Source: CBDDHT01 sp965227905
Lineage (GTDB): Bacteria > Pseudomonadota > Alphaproteobacteria > Rhizobiales > Methyloligellaceae
NCBI GenBank assembly: GCA_965227905.1
Contig: OZ245780.1
Location: forward strand, 1 to 64,000
Length of the DNA: 64,000 bases
Direction: 5' to 3'
In this document: piece after piece, positions 18,228-27,020 of the stretch
Position numbering within the stretch: position 1 is the stretch's first letter
How the letters are laid out: every line of letters begins with the position of its first letter
Notes under the pieces: model-generated
The model's input: the letters and a program-made list of their open reading frames with translations, nothing else
Told to the model about the DNA's origin: nothing
The model's database searches: none
Position numbers and translations under genes: made by a program

Positions 18228-18794
18228 ATGCTGGACTTTATCTACCAGACGGGCTGGGGCGCATTCACGGTCATGCTGTTCTTTCAGCTCCCTTTCGCGT
18301 TGTTCTTCCTCTACGTGGTGTTTCGGAAATCGGCACCCAATTCCGGTTCGGGAACCGCGGCCGAAGGCAAGATCAACGTCCTGAAATATGTCTGGATGGG
18401 CTCAGTCGTCGTCCTCTTCCTCATAGTCAACATCTTAAGCATTCAGTTCATCCCCGCAGTCTCGACCGCGCGCGCGATCGCGTCGGGTGAGCCCATTCTG
18501 GATGTAGACGTTAAGGCAGAGTCCTGGAGTTATGAGATCTCCAAACGGGAGTTCGATGCCGGCACAGCTGTCCGCTTTAATGTCAAGAGCGTCGACACCG
18601 TGCATGGCTTTGCCGTCTACCATCCCAATGGAAAAATTCTTTTCACCATGATGCTTGTCCCCGGCGTCAAGGACTCTTCGCTTGTCTACAAGTTCAAGGA
18701 TCCGGGGGTCTACAAGGTGCGGTGCCTGGAATATTGCGGCATCGCGCATCATGGAATGTTTGACGAGATAATCGTCAAAGAACGCAGCAGCTAA
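18228..18794 (+). CDS. CuA-containing heme-copper oxidase/NO reductase subunit II (NorS-like)
   Basis: A 188-aa protein with two N-terminal membrane helices and a periplasmic cupredoxin domain. The full CuA ligand set is visible: VHGF His, then CLEYCGIAHHGM giving Cys-x-Glu-x-Cys-x3-His-x2-Met. It accepts electrons from a soluble donor and passes them to subunit I. AGGGGAGGT lies 8-10 nt before the ATG 18228. It is followed after 22 nt by subunit I, and subunit III is absent. The CuA plus NOR-type subunit I pairing matches the sNOR (NorSY) group known from ammonia oxidisers; a cytochrome c oxidase is the alternative. Confidence 0.85.
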   Translation: MLDFIYQTGWGAFTVMLFFQLPFALFFLYVVFRKSAPNSGSGTAAEGKINVLKYVWMGSVVVLFLIVNILSIQFIPAVSTARAIASGEPILDVDVKAESWSYEISKREFDAGTAVRFNVKSVDTVHGFAVYHPNGKILFTMMLVPGVKDSSLVYKFKDPGVYKVRCLEYCGIAHHGMFDEIIVKERSS

Positions 18795-18816
18795 CCGGCG
18801 AGGGGAGGACTCCATC

Positions 18817-20352
18817 ATGTTAGCGGCAACAACCGCCATTCAACGCGTGCCGATATTCGGGCGCATGTTCAAGGTCGACACGAGCACCGGGCTCGAGGAG
18901 CTCAATTCCTGGCCGGCCCTCATGGTCATGTCGGCATTCATCTGGTTGTCGATCGCCATCTTCCTCGGCATCGCCATGCCGATCACCCAGATTTTCGGGC
19001 TGGAAACGAACCTCTATTATCAGGCACTGACGGCCCATGGCGCCGCAATGTCCTTTCCGTTCGTCTTCCAGCTCATGGTCGGCGTCGGCCTTCACCGGGC
19101 CGGCGGCTGCCTTGGCAAGCCGGTGACGGGACCTCTGGTCGCGCTCTTCTATATTTTCATGAATGTGGGCGGCCTGCTGTTCGCCGTTGCGGTCTTGGGC
19201 GGACTGAAGATCAGCTATGCCGTCATGTTCCCCCTTCCCGTCGTCGGCGTTGAGACCGGTCAATGGGATCTGTGGACAGTGATCGTCGGCTTCACCGGCA
19301 TCGCGCTGATCCTGATTTCGGTGATCGTGCTCTATCCGGTCCAGGTCATCAAAATGCTGTTCTTCGATGATGCGCGCGAGGAGTTGGTTCTGTCGCCCCG
19401 CACGCTCAAGGACCCGGGCATGCTGGGCATGGCGATGGCGGCTTTCGTGCTGCTGATCATGGGAACGCCTCTCATCATCGTCGCAAGTGCCGTGTTGCTG
19501 GCCCTCTATGGCATTCTGCCCATGGCGGCCGTCACCTGGGCTGTCGATCCGATGGTGTTCCAGTTCGTGTTCTACATCTTTGCGCACAACCTCATGGAGG
19601 CCATGGCGATCATGGTCATCAGTGCGGTCTATGCGACATTGCCGCTATACCTGGCAGACGGGACACGGAAGCTGTACAGCGACCGCATCGCCAATCTTGC
19701 CCTGTGGATCCTGCTGGTGACGTCGGTCACATCCTTCTTCCACCACTTCTTCACGATGTTCCCGGCGTTGCCTGCGGCTTTGTCCTATCACGGCAACATC
19801 ATGAGTTGGGGTACGGGCGTCGGCGCCGCTCTGACGATCTTTACCGTCGTCGCAACGATCTGGAAGCACGGCATTCGGCCCGAGTCCGGCCTGATGGCGG
19901 TCCTCATGGGCTTCGTGCTCTACATCATGGATGGCGTCAGCGCGATCGTGACTTCGACCGTCGCCTGGTCCTTCCAGCTTCACGGCACCATGTGGCAGTC
20001 GGGGCATACGATGGCGGTGCTCATATCCATGAGCATGATGTGGATCGGGGTGTTCATCCACCACTATCCGGTGATGACGGGCCGAACCCTGAGCAAGACG
20101 ATCGGCAGCTGGTTCGTCGGCCTCTATACGGTCGGCGCCATGGGCCTCGCCTATTCGTTCCTGGCCGCCGGCGCCGCCGGAATGCCGCGGCGCTTTGCGG
20201 AGTGGAACCAGGAAGGCTGGATGATGTATGGCTACATGATCCTGTTCTTCGGGATCTGCCTGCTGGCATCCTTCGTCGTGCTCGGTCTCGATCTGAGGCG
20301 CTCACGCGATATCCCTGCAACGGTGCAAGGCCAGCCTGCACCGGCAGAATAG
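18817..20352 (+). CDS. Heme-copper subunit I of NO-reductase type (sNOR/NorY-like)
   Basis: A 511-aa, ~12-helix subunit I. Visible ligands are H74 (TAHGAAM, low-spin heme), H257 (FAHNLMEAM), H309-H310 (FFHHFFTM) and H397 (SGHTMAV). In oxygen reductases H257 starts H-P-E/I-V-Y, supplying the cross-linked Tyr. Here the motif is H-x3-E (H257/E261), as in NorB where Glu binds the non-heme iron, so NO reduction is the more likely reaction. The usual HxH in helix X reads H397-T-M399, so the second heme ligand is not the usual His. A GGGGAGG site precedes the ATG by 8 nt, and a terminator follows at 20373. Confidence 0.82.
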   Translation: MLAATTAIQRVPIFGRMFKVDTSTGLEELNSWPALMVMSAFIWLSIAIFLGIAMPITQIFGLETNLYYQALTAHGAAMSFPFVFQLMVGVGLHRAGGCLGKPVTGPLVALFYIFMNVGGLLFAVAVLGGLKISYAVMFPLPVVGVETGQWDLWTVIVGFTGIALILISVIVLYPVQVIKMLFFDDAREELVLSPRTLKDPGMLGMAMAAFVLLIMGTPLIIVASAVLLALYGILPMAAVTWAVDPMVFQFVFYIFAHNLMEAMAIMVISAVYATLPLYLADGTRKLYSDRIANLALWILLVTSVTSFFHHFFTMFPALPAALSYHGNIMSWGTGVGAALTIFTVVATIWKHGIRPESGLMAVLMGFVLYIMDGVSAIVTSTVAWSFQLHGTMWQSGHTMAVLISMSMMWIGVFIHHYPVMTGRTLSKTIGSWFVGLYTVGAMGLAYSFLAAGAAGMPRRFAEWNQEGWMMYGYMILFFGICLLASFVVLGLDLRRSRDIPATVQGQPAPAE

Positions 20353-20372
20353 TTTTATAGGATCGGAAACAA

Positions 20373-20405
20373 GGGGCGGGGCCAACTTCTGGCTCCGCCC
20401 TTTTT
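20373..20405 (+). terminator. Rho-independent terminator after the NOR-like operon
   Basis: A GC-rich inverted repeat (GGGCGG...GGCC/GGCT...CCGCCC) followed by TTTTTC begins about 20 nt after the subunit I stop. It ends the two-gene operon on the plus strand. Confidence 0.85.
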
Positions 20406-20504
20406 CGTGGGAGCGGCGTCCGACGCTCGAACAATTCCCAGGACTATGATTAGGTGTTGCTGACAAGCGCGTCGTCACAAGGACGCTGAGGGAGACAGAA
20501 CGGC

Positions 20505-21122
20505 ATGATCTACGAAATGCGCACCTACAATTGCGTGCCGGGCAAGGCCCCGGAACTGCTTGAGCGCATCGGCGCGGCTTATGAGCACCGCGCGAAATAT
20601 TCCAAGGCGGCAGGCTTCTGGTACACCGATATCGGACCGCTGCATCAGGTCGTGCATATCTGGCCCTATGAGGACCCCGGCGAGCGCCAGCGCATTCGCG
20701 CCGAAGCGTCAAAGGACGAAAACTGGCCGCCTCATGTCTATGACATTCTGGATAACGCCCAGTCAGACATCTATGTGCCCGCACCGTTCTGTCCGGAGCT
20801 CAAAACAGGCGACCTCGGCCCGATCTATGAAATGCGCATCTACACGTTCAAGCCCGGCAGTTTTGCCGAGGTCGTGAAGCGCTGGGAAGAGGCGCTGGAT
20901 GAACGCCAGAAACTCTCGCCGCTGCTTCTCGCAATGATCAGCGAGAATGGGCCGCTTAACCGGTATGTGCATGTCTGGCCCTATGAGAGCCTGCAGCACC
21001 GCAGCGAGATCCGCGCTGAGGCCGAGGCCAAAGGTGTCTGGCCACCTAAGGGGGCGAGGCAGTTTTCGGTCAGGCAGGAGAACAAGATTCTGTTGCCGGC
21101 ATCTTTTTCTCCATTGCAATAG
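20505..21122 (+). CDS. NIPSNAP family protein (two tandem domains)
   Basis: A 205-aa protein made of two similar NIPSNAP dimeric-barrel repeats: IYEMRTYNCVPGKAPELL and IYEMRIYTFKPGSFAEVV, each followed by a V-H-V/I-W-P-Y-E/D segment. NIPSNAP domains form ferredoxin-like barrels; bacterial roles are poorly known, sometimes linked to aromatic degradation or vesicular functions in eukaryotes. AGGGAG precedes the ATG. It has its own transcription unit after the terminator. Confidence 0.9.
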   Translation: MIYEMRTYNCVPGKAPELLERIGAAYEHRAKYSKAAGFWYTDIGPLHQVVHIWPYEDPGERQRIRAEASKDENWPPHVYDILDNAQSDIYVPAPFCPELKTGDLGPIYEMRIYTFKPGSFAEVVKRWEEALDERQKLSPLLLAMISENGPLNRYVHVWPYESLQHRSEIRAEAEAKGVWPPKGARQFSVRQENKILLPASFSPLQ

Positions 21123-21370
21123 GGCGGGTGAGGCGATCTTGCTTATGGCAATTCTTCGTATCTTGCTAGCCTTGCAAGCAGTCACTGTACTAAGCGGACA
21201 TACGAACCTGAGCTAAGCGCTGATGCAAACAAAGCTTCGCAGGACGTTCGTCAAGCTGCATGTCAGTGCCCCAGAGAGCTGATCCCGCAGCGGATCTACT
21301 TTCACGTGATAGTTTCGATCGGAGCCGGTGCTACAACTCACGCTAATACGTTTCAATAGAGGGTAATTCC

Positions 21371-22300
21371 ATGGATTTGGAAGAACGATCGAAAAACCTG
21401 GGTCGCCTATGGTGGATCACGGATGCACCATTATTCGTTGACGAGGTCCTCGTTCGTCGGATCCATGACGCGGTGATTTGGCCCGAATTTGAAGAAGAAT
21501 ATGTCGAGAAAACCAAGTTCAGCAAAGTAACAAGGTCCTTGGAAGGTGCGGCTAAGGCGGAGGGCGAAGGCGAGTTCAAGCTTCCCGAATTGATAGAATG
21601 GCTTAGCCCGAAGCTAATAGCGAAATCGGCCTTGGAGGGCAGCGTTGCGCGGATGAGCGAGGACGAATCGAAAAGCGTCGTCAAAGGCAATCCAGTCGTT
21701 AGCAGCGAGCGCAAATTGAATGATTTGGCCGTTGAGTATCTCTCCGAGTTTCCCGAACGCCTCCTGTTCGTGGATGTTCCGGGCGGTCAGTTTTCAAACT
21801 TCCAGGGAGAAGTAACTCGTGAACAGCTCGACAAACTTCTCGATTCCCCGCCACGACCCGTGGTTTTCGTCAACATTCTGCCAGGAGCGCCGCTCTTTCC
21901 AACCGTGGCGGAAATGGAGGCTGGCGAATTTCGACCGATCTTCCCCGCGCTCGATCGGATATTCTTAGCTAGAGAGAATCCAACTCCACGCTATGACGAT
22001 AGAGACAAGGGCAAACGCAGTGCCTATTGGGCAGCAGTTAGCAAAAACTTCGGATCACGCGTAGCCATGCAGGAGTTGGAAAAGGCCTGTGGTCGTGGCC
22101 GGATTGGTTGGATTGACTTCAGAATTCTGTTCGACAACGAAGGATCTACTGGTCACCTGCACGTTGTTCCAGCCGGCAAAGCCCATGCCGGCATCTTCGG
22201 CTATAATTTCGTTCATAGAGGGCACAAATACGGATGTCGAGTGGTGGCGACACTAAAATCGGGTACCGACATGAATGTCCTCGCAATCTACGAGCGCTAA
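21371..22300 (+). CDS. Unknown 309-aa protein of the dpd-like island
   Basis: Not recognised. A soluble 309-aa protein with acidic and aromatic patches, a central segment RLLFVDVPGGQFSNFQGEV, and a C-terminal segment STGHLHVVPAGKAHAGIFGYNF that could form a beta-rich domain. No signal or membrane segment is seen. AGAGGG lies upstream of the ATG. It ends 3 nt before the HAD gene, so the two are co-translated. Its island position opposite the dpdA operon suggests a linked role, but nothing in the sequence defines one. Confidence 0.75.
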   Translation: MDLEERSKNLGRLWWITDAPLFVDEVLVRRIHDAVIWPEFEEEYVEKTKFSKVTRSLEGAAKAEGEGEFKLPELIEWLSPKLIAKSALEGSVARMSEDESKSVVKGNPVVSSERKLNDLAVEYLSEFPERLLFVDVPGGQFSNFQGEVTREQLDKLLDSPPRPVVFVNILPGAPLFPTVAEMEAGEFRPIFPALDRIFLARENPTPRYDDRDKGKRSAYWAAVSKNFGSRVAMQELEKACGRGRIGWIDFRILFDNEGSTGHLHVVPAGKAHAGIFGYNFVHRGHKYGCRVVATLKSGTDMNVLAIYER

Positions 22301-22303
22301 ACC

Positions 22304-23011
22304 ATGACTCACGGATTGCTAGTTACCGATGCCGACAACACACTCTGGGACACAAACAAAGTTTTCGCCGACGCACAGCTCGAAATCCTCGAACAGATCG
22401 AGATTGAAATCGGGGTACCAACTAATCCCCACGATCGCCTCGCATTTGTACGCCAAATCGATCAAGGCATTGCTCAACGACATGAGGCTGGCCTCAATTA
22501 TCCGCCTGAGCTTCTGGTGAAGGCAATTGTCGAGGCGCTTGGCTCTGCGGCACTGGGGGACAAGAAGATCGATGAAATCGTAGCCTCGTATTTCGATGTC
22601 CTTACAAAAACACCAAGACTACGGCACGGGGTTCGCCGGACCCTGAAGTGGCTGACCAAAGCTGATGTAGAGATCATCGTCGCGAGTGAAGGTGACGAAA
22701 CGCGACTGCGCAATAATCTCGACATGCACAAGCTGGACACAATCGTATCGGATTTGGTCATTGGACGAAAAAATCGTGAGTTTTTCAACGGACTCTTCCA
22801 GCGAAGCGGCGATAGCTACCCGAAGGTCTGCGTCGGTGACCAATTGGATCGGGATATCTTGCCGGCGAACGAAGCAGGCTTCAAAACGCTCTATTTCCCC
22901 GGAGGCTTCCGGCCGTCTTGGGAGTTCGATATGGCCGCTCAGGAAACTGATCGTGTGATAAAATCCTACACCGAAGTCAAAGACGCTTTCGCACTTCGCG
23001 ATGCGGCTTGA
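22304..23011 (+). CDS. HAD-superfamily hydrolase
   Basis: A 235-aa haloacid-dehalogenase-type phosphatase. Motif I is D9-A-D11-N-T13 (TDADNTLWDT), motif II lies around VEIIVASEGDE, and motif IV is VCVGDQLDRDI. The C1 cap type fits small-molecule phosphatases such as nucleotide or pterin-phosphate phosphatases. It follows the unknown gene by 3 nt. Its 3' end overlaps the 3' end of the oppositely oriented queD by 46 nt. A role in deazapurine precursor processing is inference from context. Confidence 0.85.
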   Translation: MTHGLLVTDADNTLWDTNKVFADAQLEILEQIEIEIGVPTNPHDRLAFVRQIDQGIAQRHEAGLNYPPELLVKAIVEALGSAALGDKKIDEIVASYFDVLTKTPRLRHGVRRTLKWLTKADVEIIVASEGDETRLRNNLDMHKLDTIVSDLVIGRKNREFFNGLFQRSGDSYPKVCVGDQLDRDILPANEAGFKTLYFPGGFRPSWEFDMAAQETDRVIKSYTEVKDAFALRDAA

Positions 23012-23541
23012 TTGTTCGCAAGCTCGAAATTGTTGATCGATGAGTCGGCCCTTCGCCACCAACCGTCGGTTGACAGCCCTGGGAAAAACGAAATGTCCGC
23101 TTTCCTTATTTCAACGGTATTGGTTGGCGTTTCGATGAGCTCGATTGATGAAACCTCAAAAGGAGCGTTAGCCGCTCCCAAAAAACTCTGGTACTTACAC
23201 AAAAAGAGCGCCGCGAGGCATTCGGTCGACGGATCGCCAGGCGTTACTAAAAGCCTGGATAGTCGCTGAGGCTCGTGGGTTTCGAAATAGTTGATCAAAG
23301 GATCGCGATCTCCCAAATGGAAAGTGTGATCGACGCTATTGTCGATCCAGCGATGCCAGTCCGTTTTGAGATCGGCAAAATCGGCAGCAATGTTCGACTC
23401 AGAGTCCAGGGATTGTCCGCCGATGTAAGAAACCCGTGCTTTGACGATCTCGTTGTGTCCATGGGGAATTTGGCACTTTTCCGATCCGCATTGAAGCAGT
23501 CTGTGAGCCACAGAAAAACGTCGGCTGAAAACAATATCCAT
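22966..23541 (-). CDS. queD: 6-carboxytetrahydropterin synthase / 6-pyruvoyl-tetrahydropterin synthase family (QueD-like)
   Basis: A 191-aa QueD/PTPS-fold enzyme. Zn ligands H13 (SVAH), H27 and H29 (PHGHN) and the catalytic C23 lie in the expected pattern, followed by DHTFHLGDRD and the substrate-binding region PGDPSTECLA. QueD converts dihydroneopterin triphosphate to 6-carboxytetrahydropterin, the second step toward preQ0. It is the last gene of the minus-strand operon, 5 nt after the nuclease. The presence of queD without folE, queE or queC suggests it boosts or diverts the host preQ0 pathway. Confidence 0.88.
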   Translation of the reverse strand: MDIVFSRRFSVAHRLLQCGSEKCQIPHGHNEIVKARVSYIGGQSLDSESNIAADFADLKTDWHRWIDNSVDHTFHLGDRDPLINYFETHEPQRLSRLLVTPGDPSTECLAALFLCKYQSFLGAANAPFEVSSIELIETPTNTVEIRKADISFFPGLSTDGWWRRADSSINNFELANNQAASRSAKASLTSV

Positions 23542-23546
23542 GAGTT

Positions 23547-24563
23547 TTAGTTCTTGCCTATAAATGTTCGGCTAACGTCATTGTGATCGGAACCGCCCAG
23601 AAAATCGATGTATTCTTTGCAGTCGAAACGCTGACCGCAGGCTGTGCATTGAGCCTTCAATTCTACAGTGATTGCGCTTCCTGGTGCGAGACGGGACGTT
23701 TCGACCGAGCCCCCTTCGACGTCTTCAGGGTTCGCCTGAAATACCAACTCGGTCGCACGCAATTTCTGGGCTTGCTTTATGGTCCATTCGAGCGCTGCCT
23801 GAGCGATTGTATCATCAACAGGTATCGCCATAAGACGACGCTCATCTGTCTGTTCATTGACAAAAAATAGAACGCAGCGCGCCGGCAGGTTGCCTGTTCG
23901 TTCCTCGAATAGTTTCGCGTAAGCCACTAATTGTCGGGCATAATCCGTCAAATAGGTGCTATCGGCACGCGCTCCTTTGTAATCCCAGATTTCCCATTCA
24001 TTGGGCTGCGCAAACACAGGCGTCTCTTCAGGAACGCCTGTCAGCGTGTCCAAGTCTTGCCAGCGCCAAGAACGATCGTAAGTAAGAGGCTTTTCCTGCT
24101 GGAGAACCAAGTCAAGCACACCGGTCAGCATAAGGCGCTTCTTGCCTGCGAAATCCTGTGCGATCAACTTTCTGACTGTCCGAATTTCGTATTCGACATG
24201 TTTGGCGCCTTCAATTGCCGCACGAACGATTTCGTCCGGCTGGCCGCCAGGAAACAAATTGTTCTGAACACGACCGAGGATTTCTTTTTTCGAAGTAAAC
24301 GCTGTTCTGACACCACGCGCATACAGCACCCTGTAGTGCTTCTCAAGTTGAGCCTGTAGCGCATCCACATCTGGAAACGCGTCAGTCCGGCGCAATTCGT
24401 TCGCCATCCACTCCATGGCGTGGTGGATGAGTCGCCCCTCCATCGCCTGGATTTGTTCATAGGGATGGAAGCCCGCCAGCTTCTCGAAAGACCAAGCGCG
24501 TGGACAACGCCGATGCGCCAGTATATCGCCGGTATACGAAAATTCGAGAACGTCATTGCTCAT
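23547..24563 (-). CDS. PD-(D/E)XK nuclease with 4-Cys cluster (Cas4/AddB-like)
   Basis: A 338-aa protein. An N-terminal Cys (AHRRCPRAWSF) and a C-terminal Cys triad (CTACGQRFDC) frame the nuclease core, the arrangement that holds a 4Fe-4S cluster in Cas4 and AddB. The core contains GRLIHHAMEW and WEIWDYKGAR with the catalytic D-x-K, followed by QLVAYAKLFEE. It should cut single strands or ends of DNA. It overlaps the helicase gene by 11 nt, so the two probably form a helicase-nuclease pair. No CRISPR array or cas1 is nearby. Confidence 0.88.
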   Translation of the reverse strand: MSNDVLEFSYTGDILAHRRCPRAWSFEKLAGFHPYEQIQAMEGRLIHHAMEWMANELRRTDAFPDVDALQAQLEKHYRVLYARGVRTAFTSKKEILGRVQNNLFPGGQPDEIVRAAIEGAKHVEYEIRTVRKLIAQDFAGKKRLMLTGVLDLVLQQEKPLTYDRSWRWQDLDTLTGVPEETPVFAQPNEWEIWDYKGARADSTYLTDYARQLVAYAKLFEERTGNLPARCVLFFVNEQTDERRLMAIPVDDTIAQAALEWTIKQAQKLRATELVFQANPEDVEGGSVETSRLAPGSAITVELKAQCTACGQRFDCKEYIDFLGGSDHNDVSRTFIGKN

Positions 24564-26991
24564 GCCATAACCTGACTTCCACGTCTTCTACATCGGGATG
24601 CTCAGTTGGCGACTGAAATTCAAAGAGAGTCTCTAAGGCCGGATTTGGTGCCATAAATGCTTTTTCCGGATCGACTTCTTGCAAGATCGTCAGTGACTTT
24701 TCAGCGCGGGACATCGCGACGTAAGCTTCGCGTTCGCGGTCGGCCATAGCGAGGTCATTGCAGCTAGGATCAGAGGTGGTGACTGACGTATCTGTCAGTT
24801 CGTATCCCACCCTTTGACCACTGAAGAGCTTGGTCCGGAGCACAGGTCCGAACTCGATTTCACGTCCGATGCCCGTAACAATCACATGATCGAACTCAAG
24901 GCCCTTCGACGTGTGGTGTGTCATCAGTATTACTGCGTCCTGCTCGAAGAATTCGACCTCCTGGTCCTCGGGGTCTTCGTTCTGAACGTATCCACCAAAG
25001 TGATGTAGAAGTTCCCAGTATTGTTTCTGCCATTCTACTTTCCCGCTAACACGCTCGGCGTTAAGCGGTTGATCGAGGGACCGCATCGTCAACCTTGTTG
25101 GGGCGATGTTCGCTTCAAGCAATTGGGTAAACAGTGCCTGACGGAAGAGTTCCATTGTGTAACCAGCGCCACGAAAGAGGGGGTCAGCCAACAATCGCGC
25201 CACCAGACCAGCGATCGTTAAGCGTCCGCCAACACTACTCGCAATGAGATCTTCTCGAATCTGATCAAGCAAATCGGTCAGTCGCTTTCGATCAGGCGTC
25301 GGTTGCCCAATTCGCCCCCCTCCGTCCTTTACAAACTTCTTCTGGCAAGCAATGTGATGCCCATTCATAGGAAAATGTGGATCGGCGGAGTAAGCCGCCG
25401 CCCTTTTGGCCGAACAGGCCGCAGGACTACCCTGATAGCAACTGGCCCATACTTCTACCGACCGATTCGACGCACCCACCCGCTGCTTTGTGACTGGATC
25501 GATGAGATACGACAAAAGGCCAAGCAGCATTGAGACGGGGCTATCACTGTCTGTCGCGGTCTTGCTACTTGTGTTGAATACACGCAAGCCTTCGGCTTCC
25601 ATGGCCTGCCGCAAAACAAAGGCTGGCGAAGGACTGGATCTTTGCCCCGCCTTTTCGCGCGCTGAGAACATGATGACAGCGGCGCTTTCCGGCGAATCTT
25701 CGCGGCCTACTGGTTTTGCAGCAAGTTCCTTCGCTGCCGCTTCGCAAACTGCCCTCCAAGGTCCGGCGAGATGCCGAATTGGCTGATCGTGCGCTGTCGA
25801 CTGACTGTTTGACCGTACAGACTTTGGTAAAGCTAGTTGTCTCAGGACGGTCGCATTCTTGAATGCCTGACAAAAATCTACAATCGTCTTTGTACTGCGA
25901 TAATTCGTTTCGAGGGTTTCGGCCCGATAATTGGTTCCGATATCTTCACAGTGAGGCCGCAGCCCGTGGAAACAATCAATATCCGAGCCTCGGAAACGAT
26001 AAAGCGCCTGATCGTCATCGCCTACGACAGTAAGTTTGCAAGTTGGATTTGTGAGCCAAGCTGTATGGATCGCAAACTGGATTGGATTGCTGTCCTGAAA
26101 TTCGTCAACAAAGATATGATCGAAATGATCGATCATATCGGGCTGCGCATGCAGGAAAACCCGCTGAATGGTAGCGAAGTCCACTACCTTGCCATCAGCA
26201 AGCAAATCCTCCCACCGCGCTGCAAGGTCAATAAGGTCAGTGGTAACGCCAGATACGCCCGGCCGCTTATCGACCCCATTCGGTGTTCCAGCTTGTTCAC
26301 AGCGTGGCGTCCACGTCTCGAAATGCTGTGCAATCATTTCGAGCATAACCTTCGTCAAACGCATTCCCGAAAGCGACAGCGTGTTGTCCTCCCACGGCTT
26401 GGTGAATAGCGCGAGAAATTCACCCCTACGCAATAAGCGAGTGACCGGGCCGGTATTGTCTTTGCCTAGCGAGTAATGACTGCGGTTCATCCTCGCAAAA
26501 GTTTCGGCCTGGTCCATCATTGTCCGACCGTCTTCGCGGTAAGCATCATTGTGGTCCACAAGGATCTGTTCACAGAGGCTATGGATAGTGCCGATGTGAA
26601 CGTTGTGGATTTGAGGATCTCGAACCGCGATCCCAAGCTGCTTAGCTTCTCTTTGAAGGGCTTCCGCACGCTCTGAAGCGCGAATGATAAGCTCAGTAGC
26701 CGCGCGCTTCGTGAATGTCGTGACAATAATCCGTCCTGGATTGGCGCCCGCCACCATTAGATCATAGAGCAAACGCCAGACGATCATTTCTGTTTTGCCG
26801 GAACCAGGGCCAGCGAGAATTTGAAGGACGCGATCAGATGAATCAACACCAATAATCCGCCGCTGCACGCCGTCTTCTGGTAAACGGTCTCGGCCATTCG
26901 CCTGCAACACTGCGTCGACCACTGCGAAATATTGCGCCGGTTGAAGTAGTGCGGACTCTGCGAGCGGGTTGCTTGGTGAATTAGTTGTCAT
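24553..26991 (-). CDS. UvrD/Rep-family superfamily 1 helicase
   Basis: An 812-aa SF1A DNA helicase. Walker A GPGSGKT lies at residues 61-67; IGTIHSLC is motif Ib-like, FVDEFQDSNP near 286 is the Walker B, VVGDDDQALYRFRGSD is motif III and TTHHTSKGLEFDHVIV is motif V. It translocates 3'-5' on single-stranded DNA. The partner nuclease follows with an 11-nt overlap. It lacks a fused nuclease domain, unlike AddA. It lies 29 nt after dpdA in the same operon. Confidence 0.93.
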   Translation of the reverse strand: MTTNSPSNPLAESALLQPAQYFAVVDAVLQANGRDRLPEDGVQRRIIGVDSSDRVLQILAGPGSGKTEMIVWRLLYDLMVAGANPGRIIVTTFTKRAATELIIRASERAEALQREAKQLGIAVRDPQIHNVHIGTIHSLCEQILVDHNDAYREDGRTMMDQAETFARMNRSHYSLGKDNTGPVTRLLRRGEFLALFTKPWEDNTLSLSGMRLTKVMLEMIAQHFETWTPRCEQAGTPNGVDKRPGVSGVTTDLIDLAARWEDLLADGKVVDFATIQRVFLHAQPDMIDHFDHIFVDEFQDSNPIQFAIHTAWLTNPTCKLTVVGDDDQALYRFRGSDIDCFHGLRPHCEDIGTNYRAETLETNYRSTKTIVDFCQAFKNATVLRQLALPKSVRSNSQSTAHDQPIRHLAGPWRAVCEAAAKELAAKPVGREDSPESAAVIMFSAREKAGQRSSPSPAFVLRQAMEAEGLRVFNTSSKTATDSDSPVSMLLGLLSYLIDPVTKQRVGASNRSVEVWASCYQGSPAACSAKRAAAYSADPHFPMNGHHIACQKKFVKDGGGRIGQPTPDRKRLTDLLDQIREDLIASSVGGRLTIAGLVARLLADPLFRGAGYTMELFRQALFTQLLEANIAPTRLTMRSLDQPLNAERVSGKVEWQKQYWELLHHFGGYVQNEDPEDQEVEFFEQDAVILMTHHTSKGLEFDHVIVTGIGREIEFGPVLRTKLFSGQRVGYELTDTSVTTSDPSCNDLAMADREREAYVAMSRAEKSLTILQEVDPEKAFMAPNPALETLFEFQSPTEHPDVEDVEVRLWHEQ

Positions 26992-27020
26992 CCCTGTACG
27001 TCATCCACTAGCAGCAGACA

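Noticed and set aside
18817..20352. cbb3 or aa3 oxygen reductase subunit I.
   Set aside because: The tyrosine-bearing HPxVY motif is missing and an H-x3-E NOR-type motif is present; no subunit III or ccoO/ccoP genes.
21123..21370. A tRNA or attachment site at the island's left edge.
   Set aside because: No cloverleaf, T-loop consensus or direct-repeat att site could be seen.
23547..24563. Cas4 of a CRISPR system.
   Set aside because: No cas1, cas2 or repeat array exists in the window.
24553..26991. AddA of an AddAB pair.
   Set aside because: The helicase lacks the fused nuclease domain of AddA, and the partner is too short (338 aa) to be AddB.
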